Assembly: GCA_016801885.1 (NCBI GenBank) | Contig: CM028903.1 | Location: 16,413,035 to 16,477,034, forward strand | Length of the DNA: 64,000 nt | DNA from: Toxotes chatareus | Taxonomy: Eukaryota; Chordata; Actinopteri; Toxotidae | Reading direction: 5' to 3' | Part shown: positions 30,841 through 43,181 of the stretch, piece after piece | How the letters are laid out: the number at the start of each line of letters is the position of its first letter | Numbering within the stretch: the first letter of the stretch is position 1 | Made by a program: the position numbers and the translations under genes | The notes under the pieces: generated by a model | What the model saw: the letters and a program-made list of their open reading frames with translations, nothing else | Databases searched by the model: none | What the model was told of the DNA's origin: nothing

Positions 30841-33362
30841 ACTCATTGTTTAGACTTTTATGTTTTCTTGCTAACTGGTTTAATGCCCTTTTTTCCCCAA
30901 AATACATAGGTTTTCAGTGTTAGAGTGGATTCAGTATGTGGGTATGTTTTTAAAGAAGATGGTCATTTCTATTTTTCCAAATGAGTTTAGCTCCAGAAAT
31001 GCCCCCTGGGGTGCTTATCCCAGGGGGTAGAAGACCTTGTGTGAGATAGTGAAGATTTTTAGTAGGCTTTTATAGAAGAATTTCTTCTTCTAACTGTACA
31101 CCGAGGACACCATAGCGTGACATGCACTGTCAGTTAGCAGAAGCAGGTTAGGAATAGACCAGTGCCCTCCCAACTGGGTTTCATAATGAGGTGCCTGAAG
31201 AGTTGGCAGGAGACAGGGGGGCAATTTAGAGAGCATGAAACGGAAGGACTTTCCCCCTGAGTTCGCACAGCACTCCTCTAATCAGTCACACCCTCACTCC
31301 TCTCTCTGTGGCCTCACAAGAACTATTCTCCTTCGTTTCCTTGACATTGCGCTTTGCTTGTTTTCCTCTCTTTCTGACCTATTATTTTTCCTCTCCACTC
31401 TGTTTTGACCTCCCTCCCTCTTCTCTCTCTGTCTCAGATCACTCTATTGATCCGGCAGCTCGCCTGTCCTTGTCCTGAGTGAAGGACTTGAAAAGCACAG
31501 GATGTTCCTGACAAGAAAATTGTTTCCCATGAGTTTCTTTTGTGAGATAGGGCAGACTGACATGTTTGCAGCAGATAAGTGATTACTACACCATCGCACC
31601 TACTTTTCTCATGGATTAGTGTCTGGCATGGTATTATGTCCAATGTATTTGCAAATACTAATACAGGTTAGGTTAAAAAATTACATGTGTTTTTTTTTGT
31701 TTGTTTTAAGAAGCTGCTGTCGCAGAAATTTAATTTGACATTCATGGTCCACAAAACAAATCACAGCTGTACTGTTCTGCTCTTTTTAAAATTTCAGTTT
31801 TTCCCAGAGCCTTCCCTTCCAGGTCAGTGAAGATAAAAATAATTAGGTCTACTTTATTTTTAACTAATGCGTTCTCTGAGTTCTCTGCTTTCTAATGCAT
31901 CTCTTAGTAGAGTACAGTTATCGTGATGTACAGATAAACACAGATGAGAAACACAGCACAATACAGTACATAATACAGAAAGTGAGATTTTTAAAAAAAT
32001 ATCCCACTAAGACCCAACAGTCCCAAAGATTTTTATACATAATTAGATTACTTGATTGGGAAGTAATTGCAGTGTAAGACATTACAGATTACATGTTAAA
32101 TGTTTGGATAACATTGATGTCTGAAGGGCAGGTATGCATTGCCTGACAGGTGGGTCTTCTTCTTCATGTGTCCCATGTTAATGACCACCATTAAATGCTA
32201 GAGAGCCTTATTAAGGGAGGTTGATGTCTGAAGGGGCTGTTAATTATACTTGTAATTGGTCATAGATAATTGGACACAGACCAGGAGTCTGTTGAATGCA
32301 TTGTATCACAGAAGGATATTGTAGTGTGCAACATTACAAGGAGTTGGCTTTTGATCTTTAATAAAACTGTGTGAGGGGCCAGGTACTAATACAACCAGTG
32401 TCAGGGGCTTGAATCTCACTGGAGCCGGTATTGTAATGTGCTCTAGATAAGCTTCCACCAACTGCCTCACTTTGTGTTTTGCTCGCATAACTGATCGGAT
32501 TTGGACTCCAGCTGTCAACACACAGGGGCTTATCAGAGGGCTGGTATCTCAAAGCTAAAGTCACCTGACTGTTGTTATTTTGGACTCTTCAGCAGGACTG
32601 TAACACTTACACAACCTGATTACAGTAAATCTTTCAGATTATTGCATCATATTTCATCATTCAACGATGATGGATTGCAAGAGAGGCGCTTTGTCTGCTC
32701 AGTAATCTGCTTTTGTGCTCGCTGTGTCCGGCTTGTCTGGAGAGCCTTCTCATATGCTCTAGTCAGTGTCTTAAGTAAGATAACACAACATTACGTCACT
32801 GTACTGTCCCTTAAGAAACTTTTATAGCAGTAGCAGTTAAAATACAACAGAAGCCATGCACCACATAAGTAAAGAAAAATAAACATAATCCTCCAACAAA
32901 TAGCAAAAACACATCAACCAAGCAAAACCTAAGATGGTTTTGGATGATTAGCAGGAGTAGTTCCCACAGTACCTTGTACCTTTTTTTTTTTTTGTCCTAT
33001 CAAAATCCAGTATTATACCTAGATAGTTGTTAGGTGCTAACTGTTGATGTAATAACTTTTATGTTACTTCCATAATGTCAATGTAGTCTTTATGTGGTAC
33101 ACCACAAAATTGTGCAACTGCTTTTGTGTTATTTAATTTAATTAACTAAACAGACAGACAGACATATTATTTTCAAGGTCTAATATTAATCTTTATATAT
33201 CTTAATATTAATCTTTATATAATATGGTGTTAGGCACACTGTTTTAATTCTCACATGTATTGTGAAGAGGGATATTGTATGTGAGCAGCAGCCAGGTGGA
33301 CCTTTTGGCAGGGGAACTGTTGCGCCCAATGTCGTCTAAGGGGGGAACTTCTGCCCGCACCC

Positions 33363-34232
33363 CGGAAGTAACTTGGACCACGCACAGTAACGCCATCTCT
33401 TTCTTGCTGCTCACCTTTCTTCTCTATTCTACAGGTAAAATGTGCCAATTTCTCTTTGTTAGAGCTTTGCTTCACGTGGGCAGTTGTTACACGGACACTT
33501 GAATGTTATTTGAGCATTTTGTCGAACTTTAAGAACTGAAGAATCTCGCCAGAGTCGAGGCGGCAGATTCAAAGCCGTTCGGTTTGCAGACGCTACGCTG
33601 CGGGTCCATGTCACCCTCTACCTTGTCTTGCAGGAAAGGGTTAAAGATGTATTTGTTTTGCACACTATTTTATTTGGTCTCCTGTACATGAAGAAAGCTG
33701 TGACAGTTTAAAGGAAAATTAAAGTGTCTTATTGTGAAGTACGTATGCACTATTGTGAAGAATCTTATAAAACATGGTAGTTACACCGGAAAGGTTAAAT
33801 ATTCCTCTGGGAGTGAAAGCAGCTTATTAATTTAGTGTGTACATCCAGAATATGGAAAATGAGTGATTGCTTGTTAAAGGATACAGTTTGGTACTGTGGT
33901 GACTTGCACTATATTGTTATAGTAGTTTTGATTCACTTATTTGTAAGTGATAATGCGTATGGGAATGTTGTTTGATTTAGAAAACAGATTTACTCCAGAA
34001 ATGTTAGATAAGTATGACTGTGAATGGGTTCTGTGTAGTACTATTGAGGTACTGATATTCTTGGATGTTTCATGCACTTGAACTACAGTTATGGACTGAA
34101 AACTGACATTCAGTGGAATTGAGTTAATGTGTTTATTTGTTTTACTGTAAAATGGAAATAAGAAGCAACCTGTCCGATGCACTGATAACGCTGTCTCTTT
34201 CTTGCTGCTCACCTTTCTTCTGTATTGTACAG
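33363..34232. repeat. Pair of ~70-bp direct repeats 798 bp apart
   Basis: The segments at about 33363-33434 and 34161-34232 share a perfect 28-base core (33396-33423; 34194-34221) within weaker similarity. Each ends TACAG, like a splice acceptor. They could be short LTRs or a local duplication. I do not recognise the family. Confidence 0.6.
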
Positions 34233-36719
34233 ATTTCTATATTGTTACTGTGGGACCAGCCTTGGGACCTGTAACATTTACAATGATTTCCTCATTAAAG
34301 GCAGAATTTTATTTCCATAAAAACAACAGAGAAGGATGCTGTTTTACTGATATTTATTTTTGTAGACTTTAAAGCAGAAAATCTTCTCATTCCCAGCTAT
34401 TTATACTTTAACAAGACAGAAACTGTTCTGACCTGCCGAGTCCTGCTGTGACTGTGTGTTGCATTTTCTAACTAATGATGGAGGAAAATTTGGACATTAT
34501 TTGGAGATTATATTCTGAAACACACCCTGGCCCTTCAGGATGACCCACAGCCTCTGACAAATGTCCTCAGTACACACTGCTCCTTCAAATATGTGGATAT
34601 ATTCGATGAGAATACGGAATGATTTTCAACACACACACAAAATCCAATTTAATTCAACCACAAGCAGATACAGCACCCTCTGCAGGAGCCAGTTTTGCAT
34701 CCAGACTGTTTTCTTTGACAAAATATCAGTAATTTGATGTATTCCTGAAGGATTTTGGTACATGGTGGCTTGACAGAATCATACAGTTCTTGTCTTTTTT
34801 TTTTTAGCCTAGGGTGCTCTGTTGGTTAAGGATCTGTTCAGGCCTCTGGAGTAAACCACAGTCTTATGGTCCTGGGGGCATCCTGAGATGATGGCATGTT
34901 CTATTATCCTGGGGGAAGTACCCAATGGATAAAATGGTAAACTTTTTTTTATTTATTTATTTTTATTTTTTAAAGGAATATTCATTGACTATGTTTTTTT
35001 GCTTAATGCAAGACTTACTGAAGATATGATGTGAGTTATTGCCACAGGTCTTGGGTCTGTGTAAGTCTAAACATAAGATGTGAATGAACCTGACAGGCCC
35101 TAAAAACACTAACATTTATGCATCATTACAGTGCATAGCTTTGACTCAAGCACTCTGCAGGGATGTAACCACAAATTTGAGTCTGTCAGAACCACAACAC
35201 CGAAGCAAAGCTGAGTGTGATTAACCTCATTTGAGAGTCTGTGCTGTCTTAAATTCTATCTTCTATTTTCTTCTTCTACCAGTCTTTTATTCAGTAAGAT
35301 ATTCTTCATTCATAGTGCAGTACAAGGTAAAATATAGGGTTTCATGAAAATATATCATTAACCAAACAGGCCTTCGAAGAGGGATTTGCAGCAGTGAGGT
35401 CTCATTAGAGAGGGAGAAAACCAGGTAAAAATAGCACCTGGTTTCTGGGGTTACTTCACAATCACAAGGTTAGTGGAGCAGCAGTACTGCCAGGGGGTAA
35501 GGTTTCTAGGACAGTGTTCAAATATGAAGTTGAGGAAATTTATTCCACTACGCACAGCGTGAGAGTGAGATGGCAAAAAGAAGAAGACCCTGATAGAGTG
35601 ATATGTTTTTGGACGGCTGTGATCTTCCACAAAATGAACAGACATAGAAGCAGTTTCCCTTAAAGGTTTTCACAACCAGTTTTCTACTAGCTCAGGATCC
35701 TTTTACCCATCACATGATCACCCTGCAGCATTGTATGTTAACACAATCTCGACGTCTTCCTTAAGCACCCAGAACCTTGCAAGGGACATTAAGTGATTTT
35801 GATCCCTATTTGTTCTTGGAAACGGCATCCTCGTGCCATCCTGAGCCACAGGCTGGAGGAGAAACCAGCGACTTGATCCTTGTTTCCTCCCCCTCTCCAT
35901 CATCTGCCAGTCCTGCAGGCTCAGAGACTTTACACTGCTCACTCATTATGCACTGGAGCAGCTTCAGCTGCATGCACTATCACCCCTGTATCTGTGCTTA
36001 AAGCCATGTGTCAGTGGTCATCAGCTGCTGCTGAACGTTACCTTCGCCCCAAGGCTCAAGATATCTTTACTGATGAAAATGCCATAAGCCTTTTGCAGGG
36101 TTATGATTGCTCACTAGCTAGGACAGTATTAAAAAGTATCATCAGTTGCTGCTGGGCTCATTTCACCTAGATTATTCTGGCCTAGTGATCCTTCTGCAAC
36201 AGTAACCCAGGTTTAATAATTTGACAAATGATGTAATGAATAAATAAACTGCATACTGTTTATTTTATAAGGGTGTTTGCTCAACAACGCTGCATATAGC
36301 CTATGGTGTGCTTTTGGAGGCTTTGCTTCCTGCTCATACTGCTCATGTATGAGTAAATGGAGCTGTAGTTGTAAAGTATTAATGTAGCAAGCACTGTTCA
36401 AATATTAATTAATTTAAAGAAGATTAATGGATAGGCCCATAAGCTTTGGCTATTGATTGTAACACTTTCCCATGGAAAGTGATCTCAGACATTCAGACAC
36501 CACTGAATGTCAAAATAATACCACTTGATCCTTATTATATTACATTATAAAACATGATGAATATATTTATATCTTGAACATACTGAGTCATGTCTCTGTA
36601 GACAGTGTCACTCTTGACAGGATCAGCTGATGCTCTGCTGTGCTGTACCTTTATATTTAGATTGCTTCTCTCATACAGAGCTCTCTAAACAGTTGCTTCC
36701 TCTAAAAACAATAATCTTC

Positions 36720-37440
36720 TACTTCTTTCTAATTCTACTCCAACTAGGTTGTTCAATGATGCTTCACCTCTGACTAACCGTTCCATTTTAGAGCTGATCA
36801 GTTTATCTATATTAAGAGGCTTTGTTCCCCGGGCTTTTAAGCTTGCAGTAATTAAAGCTCTTCTTAAAAAGCCTCCTCTTGACCCAGATGTTTTATCGAA
36901 TATACCTACATCCAACCTCCCCTTTATTTCTAAAATCCTAAAATCCTTGAAAAGGCTGTTGCATACCAATTATGTGATTATTTGCATAGGAATGGTATGT
37001 TTGAAGATTTTCAGTCAGGATTTAGAGGACTTCACAGCATAGAAGCAGCACTGGTGAAAGCTGGACTTGTCTTATACTTGTCCTGAAAGATCTTAGTGCT
37101 GTATTAATCACAAGATTTTATTATGGATATTAAACACGTCTAAGGGACAGCCTTCTTCCACCTGCACATTACATTGGGAAATTAGAAACATTCTTACTCG
37201 AAAGTAATCTGAAAAACTAGTCTATGCATTTTTTTTTTACCTCTAAACTGGAATAATGTCATTCCTATCAAGATGCCCCAGTAACTCTGTGAAAAGATCA
37301 TCCAGTTCATCCAAAACTCTGCAGCACAAGTATTGACAGGAACTAGAAAAAGAGATTAGATTTCTCCTGTTAGATTCTCTGCTTTGGTTCCCCGTAAAAT
37401 CCAGAACAGAGTTCAAAATCCTTCTCCTTACGCACGTTTG
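36720..37440 (+). pseudogene. L2/Rex-like LINE reverse-transcriptase fragments
   Basis: One part (36749-36950) reads LRGFVPRAFKLAVIKALLKK and later SNLPFISKIL, the motif series before the reverse-transcriptase core. A frame change then continues to a QSGFR-type motif. A second part (37290-37440) reads FIQNSAAQVLTGTRKRD and, after another frame change, a PVKSRTEFKILLL-like end. Middle parts are missing, so this is a dead 3' relic. Confidence 0.75.
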
Positions 37441-39584
37441 CCACTGTATGCTCTGCACTGAAAAGAATTTCATGGACTGAAAATGTCTTAAGATATAGTT
37501 TTTTCAAATTGCTAAATTAGAACTTTTGTGTTGTTGTACTGAACTTAAAGACATAATTAAAACAGATGTTATACAGAAGCTTTCTGAATTACTTTAGATC
37601 AATAAACTCTAACAGTTACTATGAGAGACTAAAATAAATACAAAAACAGCAGCACATAGGCGTGCTTCATGTGAAAACTCCTCAGGCACCTACCTGTGTT
37701 TCTTACAAGAAAGATGCAAATATGAAGTTTTAATCAGGGTTTTAGATTTTTTTTTTTTACTTTAATCTCAGTCATAAGAAGTAACTTTTGATTTAAACCG
37801 TAAACAATCAATTTCCTGTCTCATCTCTGCAGGAGATTTGTCAGTGGAAAAAAATTCATTGTGAAAACGTCAAAGAAATTCAATCAATCAGGCAAATTAC
37901 TGCATGTAGCCAAAAGAGTGAGGAGTGATTTGCTGATGCTATGTTCTGATGAACTCAAATTATTTTTGAAGGCTTTTACAGTTAGTGTATGATGAAGTGA
38001 AATGTTTTTTTTCCAGTCGAAGCATCAGTCATTTGTACACGTAGTGGGCTGTTATTTTTGACAGTGAATTTCCTCACTCTCGGCTCACGGGCGCACACCC
38101 ACTGAGTTAGTTCAAATTCATGTTACTGTTAGTGTGACAGGCTACTAATGAGTCATGTAAATTTAATGAATCAAACCTAGTGGACTCATCCATCTCCACA
38201 CCTACGGGGACCATGATTGTATGGCGTTGTGGGGAAAAAATCTGACAGCTCTAACCAACCAGCCACATGATGCAAAGAGCCAAAGCTGCACGAGAGGGTT
38301 AGTCCCCATTTTACAGTGCACACACACACACACATGCATCTGAAAGGAAGTGCTTTCAAATGAATGTGTAAGTGGATGCATGCAGCAGTGTGTCAGCCAA
38401 GTTTTCATACAAACACATAATTATTTTCAGTAACCACATAGTATGAAATTGATTTCTGTAGCTGTCTGGACATGAGCAAAGAAAACAGTAATATACCACA
38501 AACGCTGAATTCATCTTTGCCCTTGTCCAGAAAACTGGGATCTCAGTGACTTTGACATGAGTGTTGGTGGCAGACAGGTTGGTTGTAGTATTTCTGAAAC
38601 TGCTGATCTCCTGCGATTTTCACACACAACAGTCTCTAGAGTTTAACTCAGAATGGAGCCAGAAACAAAAAACATCCAGTGAGCAGCAGCTCTGCACAAG
38701 GAAACACCCTGTTGATAAGAGAGGTCACAGGAAAATGGTCAGACTGGTTGGAGCTGAGAGAAAGGCTACAGTAACTCAGAGAAGGCTTTACAACTGCAGT
38801 GAGCAGAAAAGCATCTCAAAATGAACAACACATCCAGCCTTAAGGTGGATGGACTACAACAATAAAAGACCACGTTGGGTTCCACTCCTGTCAGACAAGA
38901 ACATAAATCTGAGGCTGTAGTGGGAACAGGTTCACCAAGAGTGGACAGTTGAAGACTGGAATGTGTAGCCTGGTCTGATGAATCTGGATTTCAGCTGAGG
39001 CTGCAGATGGTGGGGTCAGAGTTTTGTGTCAGCAACATGAATCAACTGACCCAACCTGCCTTGTGTCGACAGTCCAGGCTGCTGGTGGTAGTGTAATGGT
39101 GTGGGGAATGTTCTCTTGGCTCAGTTTGGGCCCTTAATGCCAATCTATCATGGTCTGAATTCTGCCGTCTTTCTGAAAAAATAAAAAATTAGGTTCTACA
39201 ACTTAGCAGACAGCACCTCTAATAAAACTAAATACACCAATTAGTGCACTTTTATGAAACCAATATTATGAGCATCAACTCAGTATTTTGAGCATCAGCA
39301 GAATTTTAGATCAGAATTTCAACTCAGTGTTAAGTTCAGTTTCTCTTGTTGCAATACTTGAAGCAGTTTATAGCTCTGCACAGTTTCTTTCAGTCAGGTT
39401 GTCTAGTTTTGTCAGTTGGATCCTTTAGGTATTAAAGGTCAAAGAGTCGTCAGTGTTCTTCATTTGTTGTTTGAGTTTGTTCAAGTTTCTGTAAGGGCTT
39501 TTTTCTTCTGGGTGCACCCTGTTATTTGTAATAGGCCAAAGTCAGACTGGGGTCATGGCAAATCCTACCACACTGGTGAACACG

Positions 39585-39792
39585 CTGTTGCCCATAAAGT
39601 TGGAATAATTTTGTTTTCAGACACATTCCTCTTTTTATTCCCATTTATACACATCAGTAATCACATTGGAAGAGACTGATCAATAAAATTTTGAGAAGAT
39701 ATACACTTTATCTATCAAGAATGAATTACATTGCCACAGTTATTTCATGAGAAGAGGTAAAATATATTTTATTCCAACTTTACGGGCAACAG
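39585..39792. mobile_element. 208-bp MITE
   Basis: Terminal inverted repeats of 24 bp with one mismatch (39585-39608 and 39769-39792), beginning CTGTTGCCCATAAAGTTGG. There is no open frame. It sits inside the interrupted Tc1-like element. Confidence 0.88.
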
Positions 39793-39915
39793 TTGTGTGT
39801 AGTTGTGACATAGTTCTGTGATATGAGCAGCTTCAACCCACAACATTTTATTGAATGTTTTTAATTCATGTTAAATTTAAAAATGTTTTTAGCTTTTAAC
39901 CATGAAGTTATTATT

Positions 39916-40100
39916 GTCATGTCATCATCTGCCGCTTATCTAGGTCCAGGCCCAGGTTGCAGTCCACAATGCACCGAAGTCCTACAGCACCTCCCACGGG
40001 TGGTGGTCTTATGGGAGGTGGTGCTGGCCGGAGTGGGCCTCAAACCCACAAGCCCGAGAGATTGAGTCTCATGCTCTACCAACTGAGCTAACTGGGCAGC
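39916..40100 (-). mobile_element. tRNA-Lys-derived SINE with 13-bp target duplication
   Basis: Read on the - strand, the head GCCCAGTTAGCTCAGTTGGT contains box A, and GGTTTGAGGCC at 40036-40046 is box B. The tRNA-like head resembles tRNA-Lys(CTT), with two bases lost around the anticodon. The tail ends CAGATGATGACATGAC. A perfect direct repeat, TGAAGTTATTATT, flanks it (39903-39915 and 40101-40113). Confidence 0.88.
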
Positions 40101-40580
40101 TGAAGTTATTATTATTAGCTCTTTTAAACTTTCAACTATGGTTCTCAAATCTTAACCATGAATTTTTAAAAACCCCTTTACACCTCAAATCTTGATTAAG
40201 GTCATAATTTTTATCCTCACACATTTTAAACCCTTTCTTACACTCTTGCTAAACACTATTTTTTGTCCAGCCTTGTTTTACAGCATACTAATGATATTCA
40301 ATCTACTCAAAAATACAGTTCACATTCATTTTCTTCATGTTACACACACATGCCAATGAGTTCAGTGAACTTTGAATCCAATGAAACTCCTTTGGGATGT
40401 GGTGGAACGGGAGATTGGATGAATGTGCAGCTGACAGATCTGCAGAAGTGATGTGATGTAATCATGTCAACATGGAGCAGGGACTCAAAGAGATTAATTG
40501 AATAAATTGAGGCTGTTTAGAGAACAAAAGGAGGCACTGTCCAACATTAGTGTGGTTGTTCCTGATCAAGTGCTCAGCGA

Positions 40581-43181
40581 GTGAATGTTGCTTTTACTGG
40601 CTCTGTGCAGTACAGAACCCCCCTCCCCCCACCTGCCACCTCTACTTATTAAAGATTTATTCTGCTGTCGGCAGGAGTGATGTTCTTCTCTATAGGCTGA
40701 ACAGAAGGCACCCAATGAATTTCACAGTCCCATTCTCAGTGCATGTGGAAATTTTCACCATAATACAGTTTCACTGCATGTATCAACATATCTTTATCTC
40801 CAGTGAGTGGCTGGTCTCTATGCCAGAAATGGTCTATAGTATATCCCCGCTGTATTTGCTCGGACACCATGAATTGGTGCTGTTGTGCTGTGTTGTGAGC
40901 ATAAAGAAATGTATCTTTGTTGACTGTGAAACAACAGCTCTGCCTGGAGACCATGGTGCTGTAATCTATCTCCAATTTCTAGGTGAGAGAAATACACCTT
41001 CCTGCCAAAACTCTAGGGACAAAGTGAGCACCCAGAGGTGATGACACAGTTCACTGTCAACCTCCCAATCTCCCTGTCCCCATCAGCTGGTAACAGAGGA
41101 GAGGACAGGGAAGAATAGGAGAGGAAAGGAGAAAGGCTTATCATTATGCAAGATCAGAAGAAAATCTCTGTTTTTCAGTGTTATGATTTAAATTCTATTA
41201 ACACACAGTCACACAAACATAAGAAAGAGACTAGCAGAGTCTTGGGACGACTGCTATTCTCTGTGGGCCTTGGGATGACATGGCGGGATCCTATTTAGCA
41301 GTCATCTGAGTGGAAAATAAAACAAACAAGGAACTGCAGTGAGTCTTTCATGTCCATGAGACAGTGTCCTTCACTGGAAATCTAAAGGTCACTGCGTCGT
41401 CCCCACTGCATTGTCGCCATGTAGAGAGACTATGGCACAAAACCTGTTTTGTATTGATGTATCAGAAAAATAAGACAAAAGCAATGTATTGTAATGAAAC
41501 TTTTCTTTATCTTTCTGTTTTGCAGACTGTAAACCATCTGGCTGTGGATATCTTAGGAATCGGGTGCACTTGTCTTGGTGGTTTAATCCTTGCAGGCTTA
41601 CAAAGCTGATCTGCTGTGAGGATCAATTCCCTGGGGTGCAAAGGTCATCACTGACCTTGTTATAATACAGTTCAGTGAGCCTCCCTTATGCAGTGTCATG
41701 AACCTGATCATGTGTAACTGCTTCTTAACCTCTGACAGTTTAAACTCCGGACATGCTTGACACCCTTCAGTATCTTCTGTAAAGCAACAGTTAAGTACAA
41801 CATGCATAATGCATGTTTAACTTGTGGTTCAGGGTTTTGATTAGATTTGATTTTAGTAGATTTTGATTGATTCTTAATTAGAGTGATATTGAATGCAAAC
41901 CTGAAACACCTCTTTGTTATTAGAAAGGTCACACCACAGTTATACTAATAATATTCATATATTTTAGGCAATGCATGGGGCATTATTAAACACCTTGTTA
42001 CTGGCATCATAAAATACAACCTGGCTCTTTGTTTTGCAGATATTTTGGTCATGAACCTTGGACAGATTAAAATTCTGACCTGGCGATGGCTCTGGATAAA
42101 AATTTAAGGGATTACAAAGTTTCAGTTCATCCTGTGGAGAACACAAATGTCTGAACCAAATATTCATGGCAATCCATCCCACAGCTGTCAAGACTTTTCA
42201 CTCAAAACCACACAGGTCAACCTCATGATGGCACAAGAGGAAAAGTCAGAGATTACCAGTGTCATTAGGATTCATCGTCTGGGATTAATGAACGCTTGCA
42301 CAAAATTTCATGCCAATCTGTCGGGTAGATTTTACTGAATGACTGAAATTTTTTACCCGCTGTTAAAAGTCACAGGGCTTGCCAAAGTCCATAGGAACCA
42401 TCCCCTGGGGATCATTAATGTCCATACAGAACTTAATGCTCATTCATCCAATAGTGGTTGTAAGTTGCCACAAAGCCATCTGCCTAGCACGGCCAAAAAC
42501 AAACTCTGCTGTTCAAAATACAGTACATAAAATATAGATTGCTCACTAGAAAACCAGCAAATGATGGCATAAGATGTATTGTGCTCCTATATTATTTGTT
42601 TGAAAGGATCTTTGGGCTGTAATACACTGTATCTTTTGTCGGTGTTGGTGTGCTCTCATGTTTCCTCAGACAGACTAATGAGGGAGACCACATAACACAG
42701 TGCCTGAGCGGTATACTGTATAATGATGGAGGCTCTGTTCTGCTCTGTGATCAACTTTAAAAGGAGTATATCTTGTTTGTGACTGCTGCTTTGCCCACCA
42801 GTGATTTACACAGAGCTAAAAGAAAGTCAGACTAAATACAGAGTGACAGCTGGGCAAATAAGACAAGAATCAGATGCCAGTTGTCCCTCAGATTCATTTT
42901 TTTATTCACGTTTCTATCAAAAACTCAAGAACGACAGAAATAGTGTTTTCAAATTATGAAATGAGGAAACATCAACCTACAATCCTGAACTGAAATATAA
43001 AATGTTAAAGCAGGTGTATGTTGCTGGGTTGTTGTTTTAAAATGCCTGGAGCTGAGAACAGCTCAGTGGGAATCAGTCAGTTAGCCTGGCTCTAAATGGA
43101 GAAGGTCATCAAGCTGAGAAGGGAATAGATTCAGCCGAGCTCATTCTGAAGAGGTTTCTATTTATAGTTTGTTATAAGAAT
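40581..43181. other. Intergenic sequence with a reverse copy of the dispersed percomorph repeat
   Basis: From about 42120 to 42470 lie the phrases ATTCATGGCAATCCATCC, CAACCTCATGATGGCACAAG, AAAATTTCATGCCAATCTGT and GGGATCATTAATGTCCATAC. These are the antisense form of the repeat at 1485-2040. The rest is unique AT-rich DNA; the 163-codon frame at 40550-41041 has no protein-like features. Confidence 0.55.

Larger units (their letters stand above)
26791..36699. other. Intergenic region downstream of dscam
   Basis: No host gene is recognised. It contains the MITE and hairpin listed above, a TTTTAGCT/ATCCATT-rich degenerate tandem region (30350-30840), a repeated 22-bp unit near 33180-33222 and the 798-bp-spaced direct repeats at 33363-34232. 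The rest is AT-rich and featureless to me. Confidence 0.5.
38515..40580 (+). pseudogene. Degenerate Tc1-like transposon, interrupted
   Basis: The left part (38515-39170) has recognisable transposase codons (MVRLVGAERKATVTQRRLYN, then GLMNLDF for the usual W-SDE region) with stops and frameshifts. The right part (about 40345-40580) has TTTGGGATGTGGTGGAACGG and the terminus GTGCTCAGCGAGTGA. The 1.17 kb between holds a MITE and a SINE. It is not functional. Confidence 0.8.

Noticed and set aside
40030..40100. tRNA-Lys gene
   Set aside because: Boxes A and B are present, but the anticodon loop has lost bases, the acceptor stem does not close, and it is flanked by a SINE target duplication.
40550..41041. 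163-codon open frame on the + strand
   Set aside because: It starts in the end of the Tc1 remnant, has no domain, signal or codon pattern of a gene, and shows no splice context.
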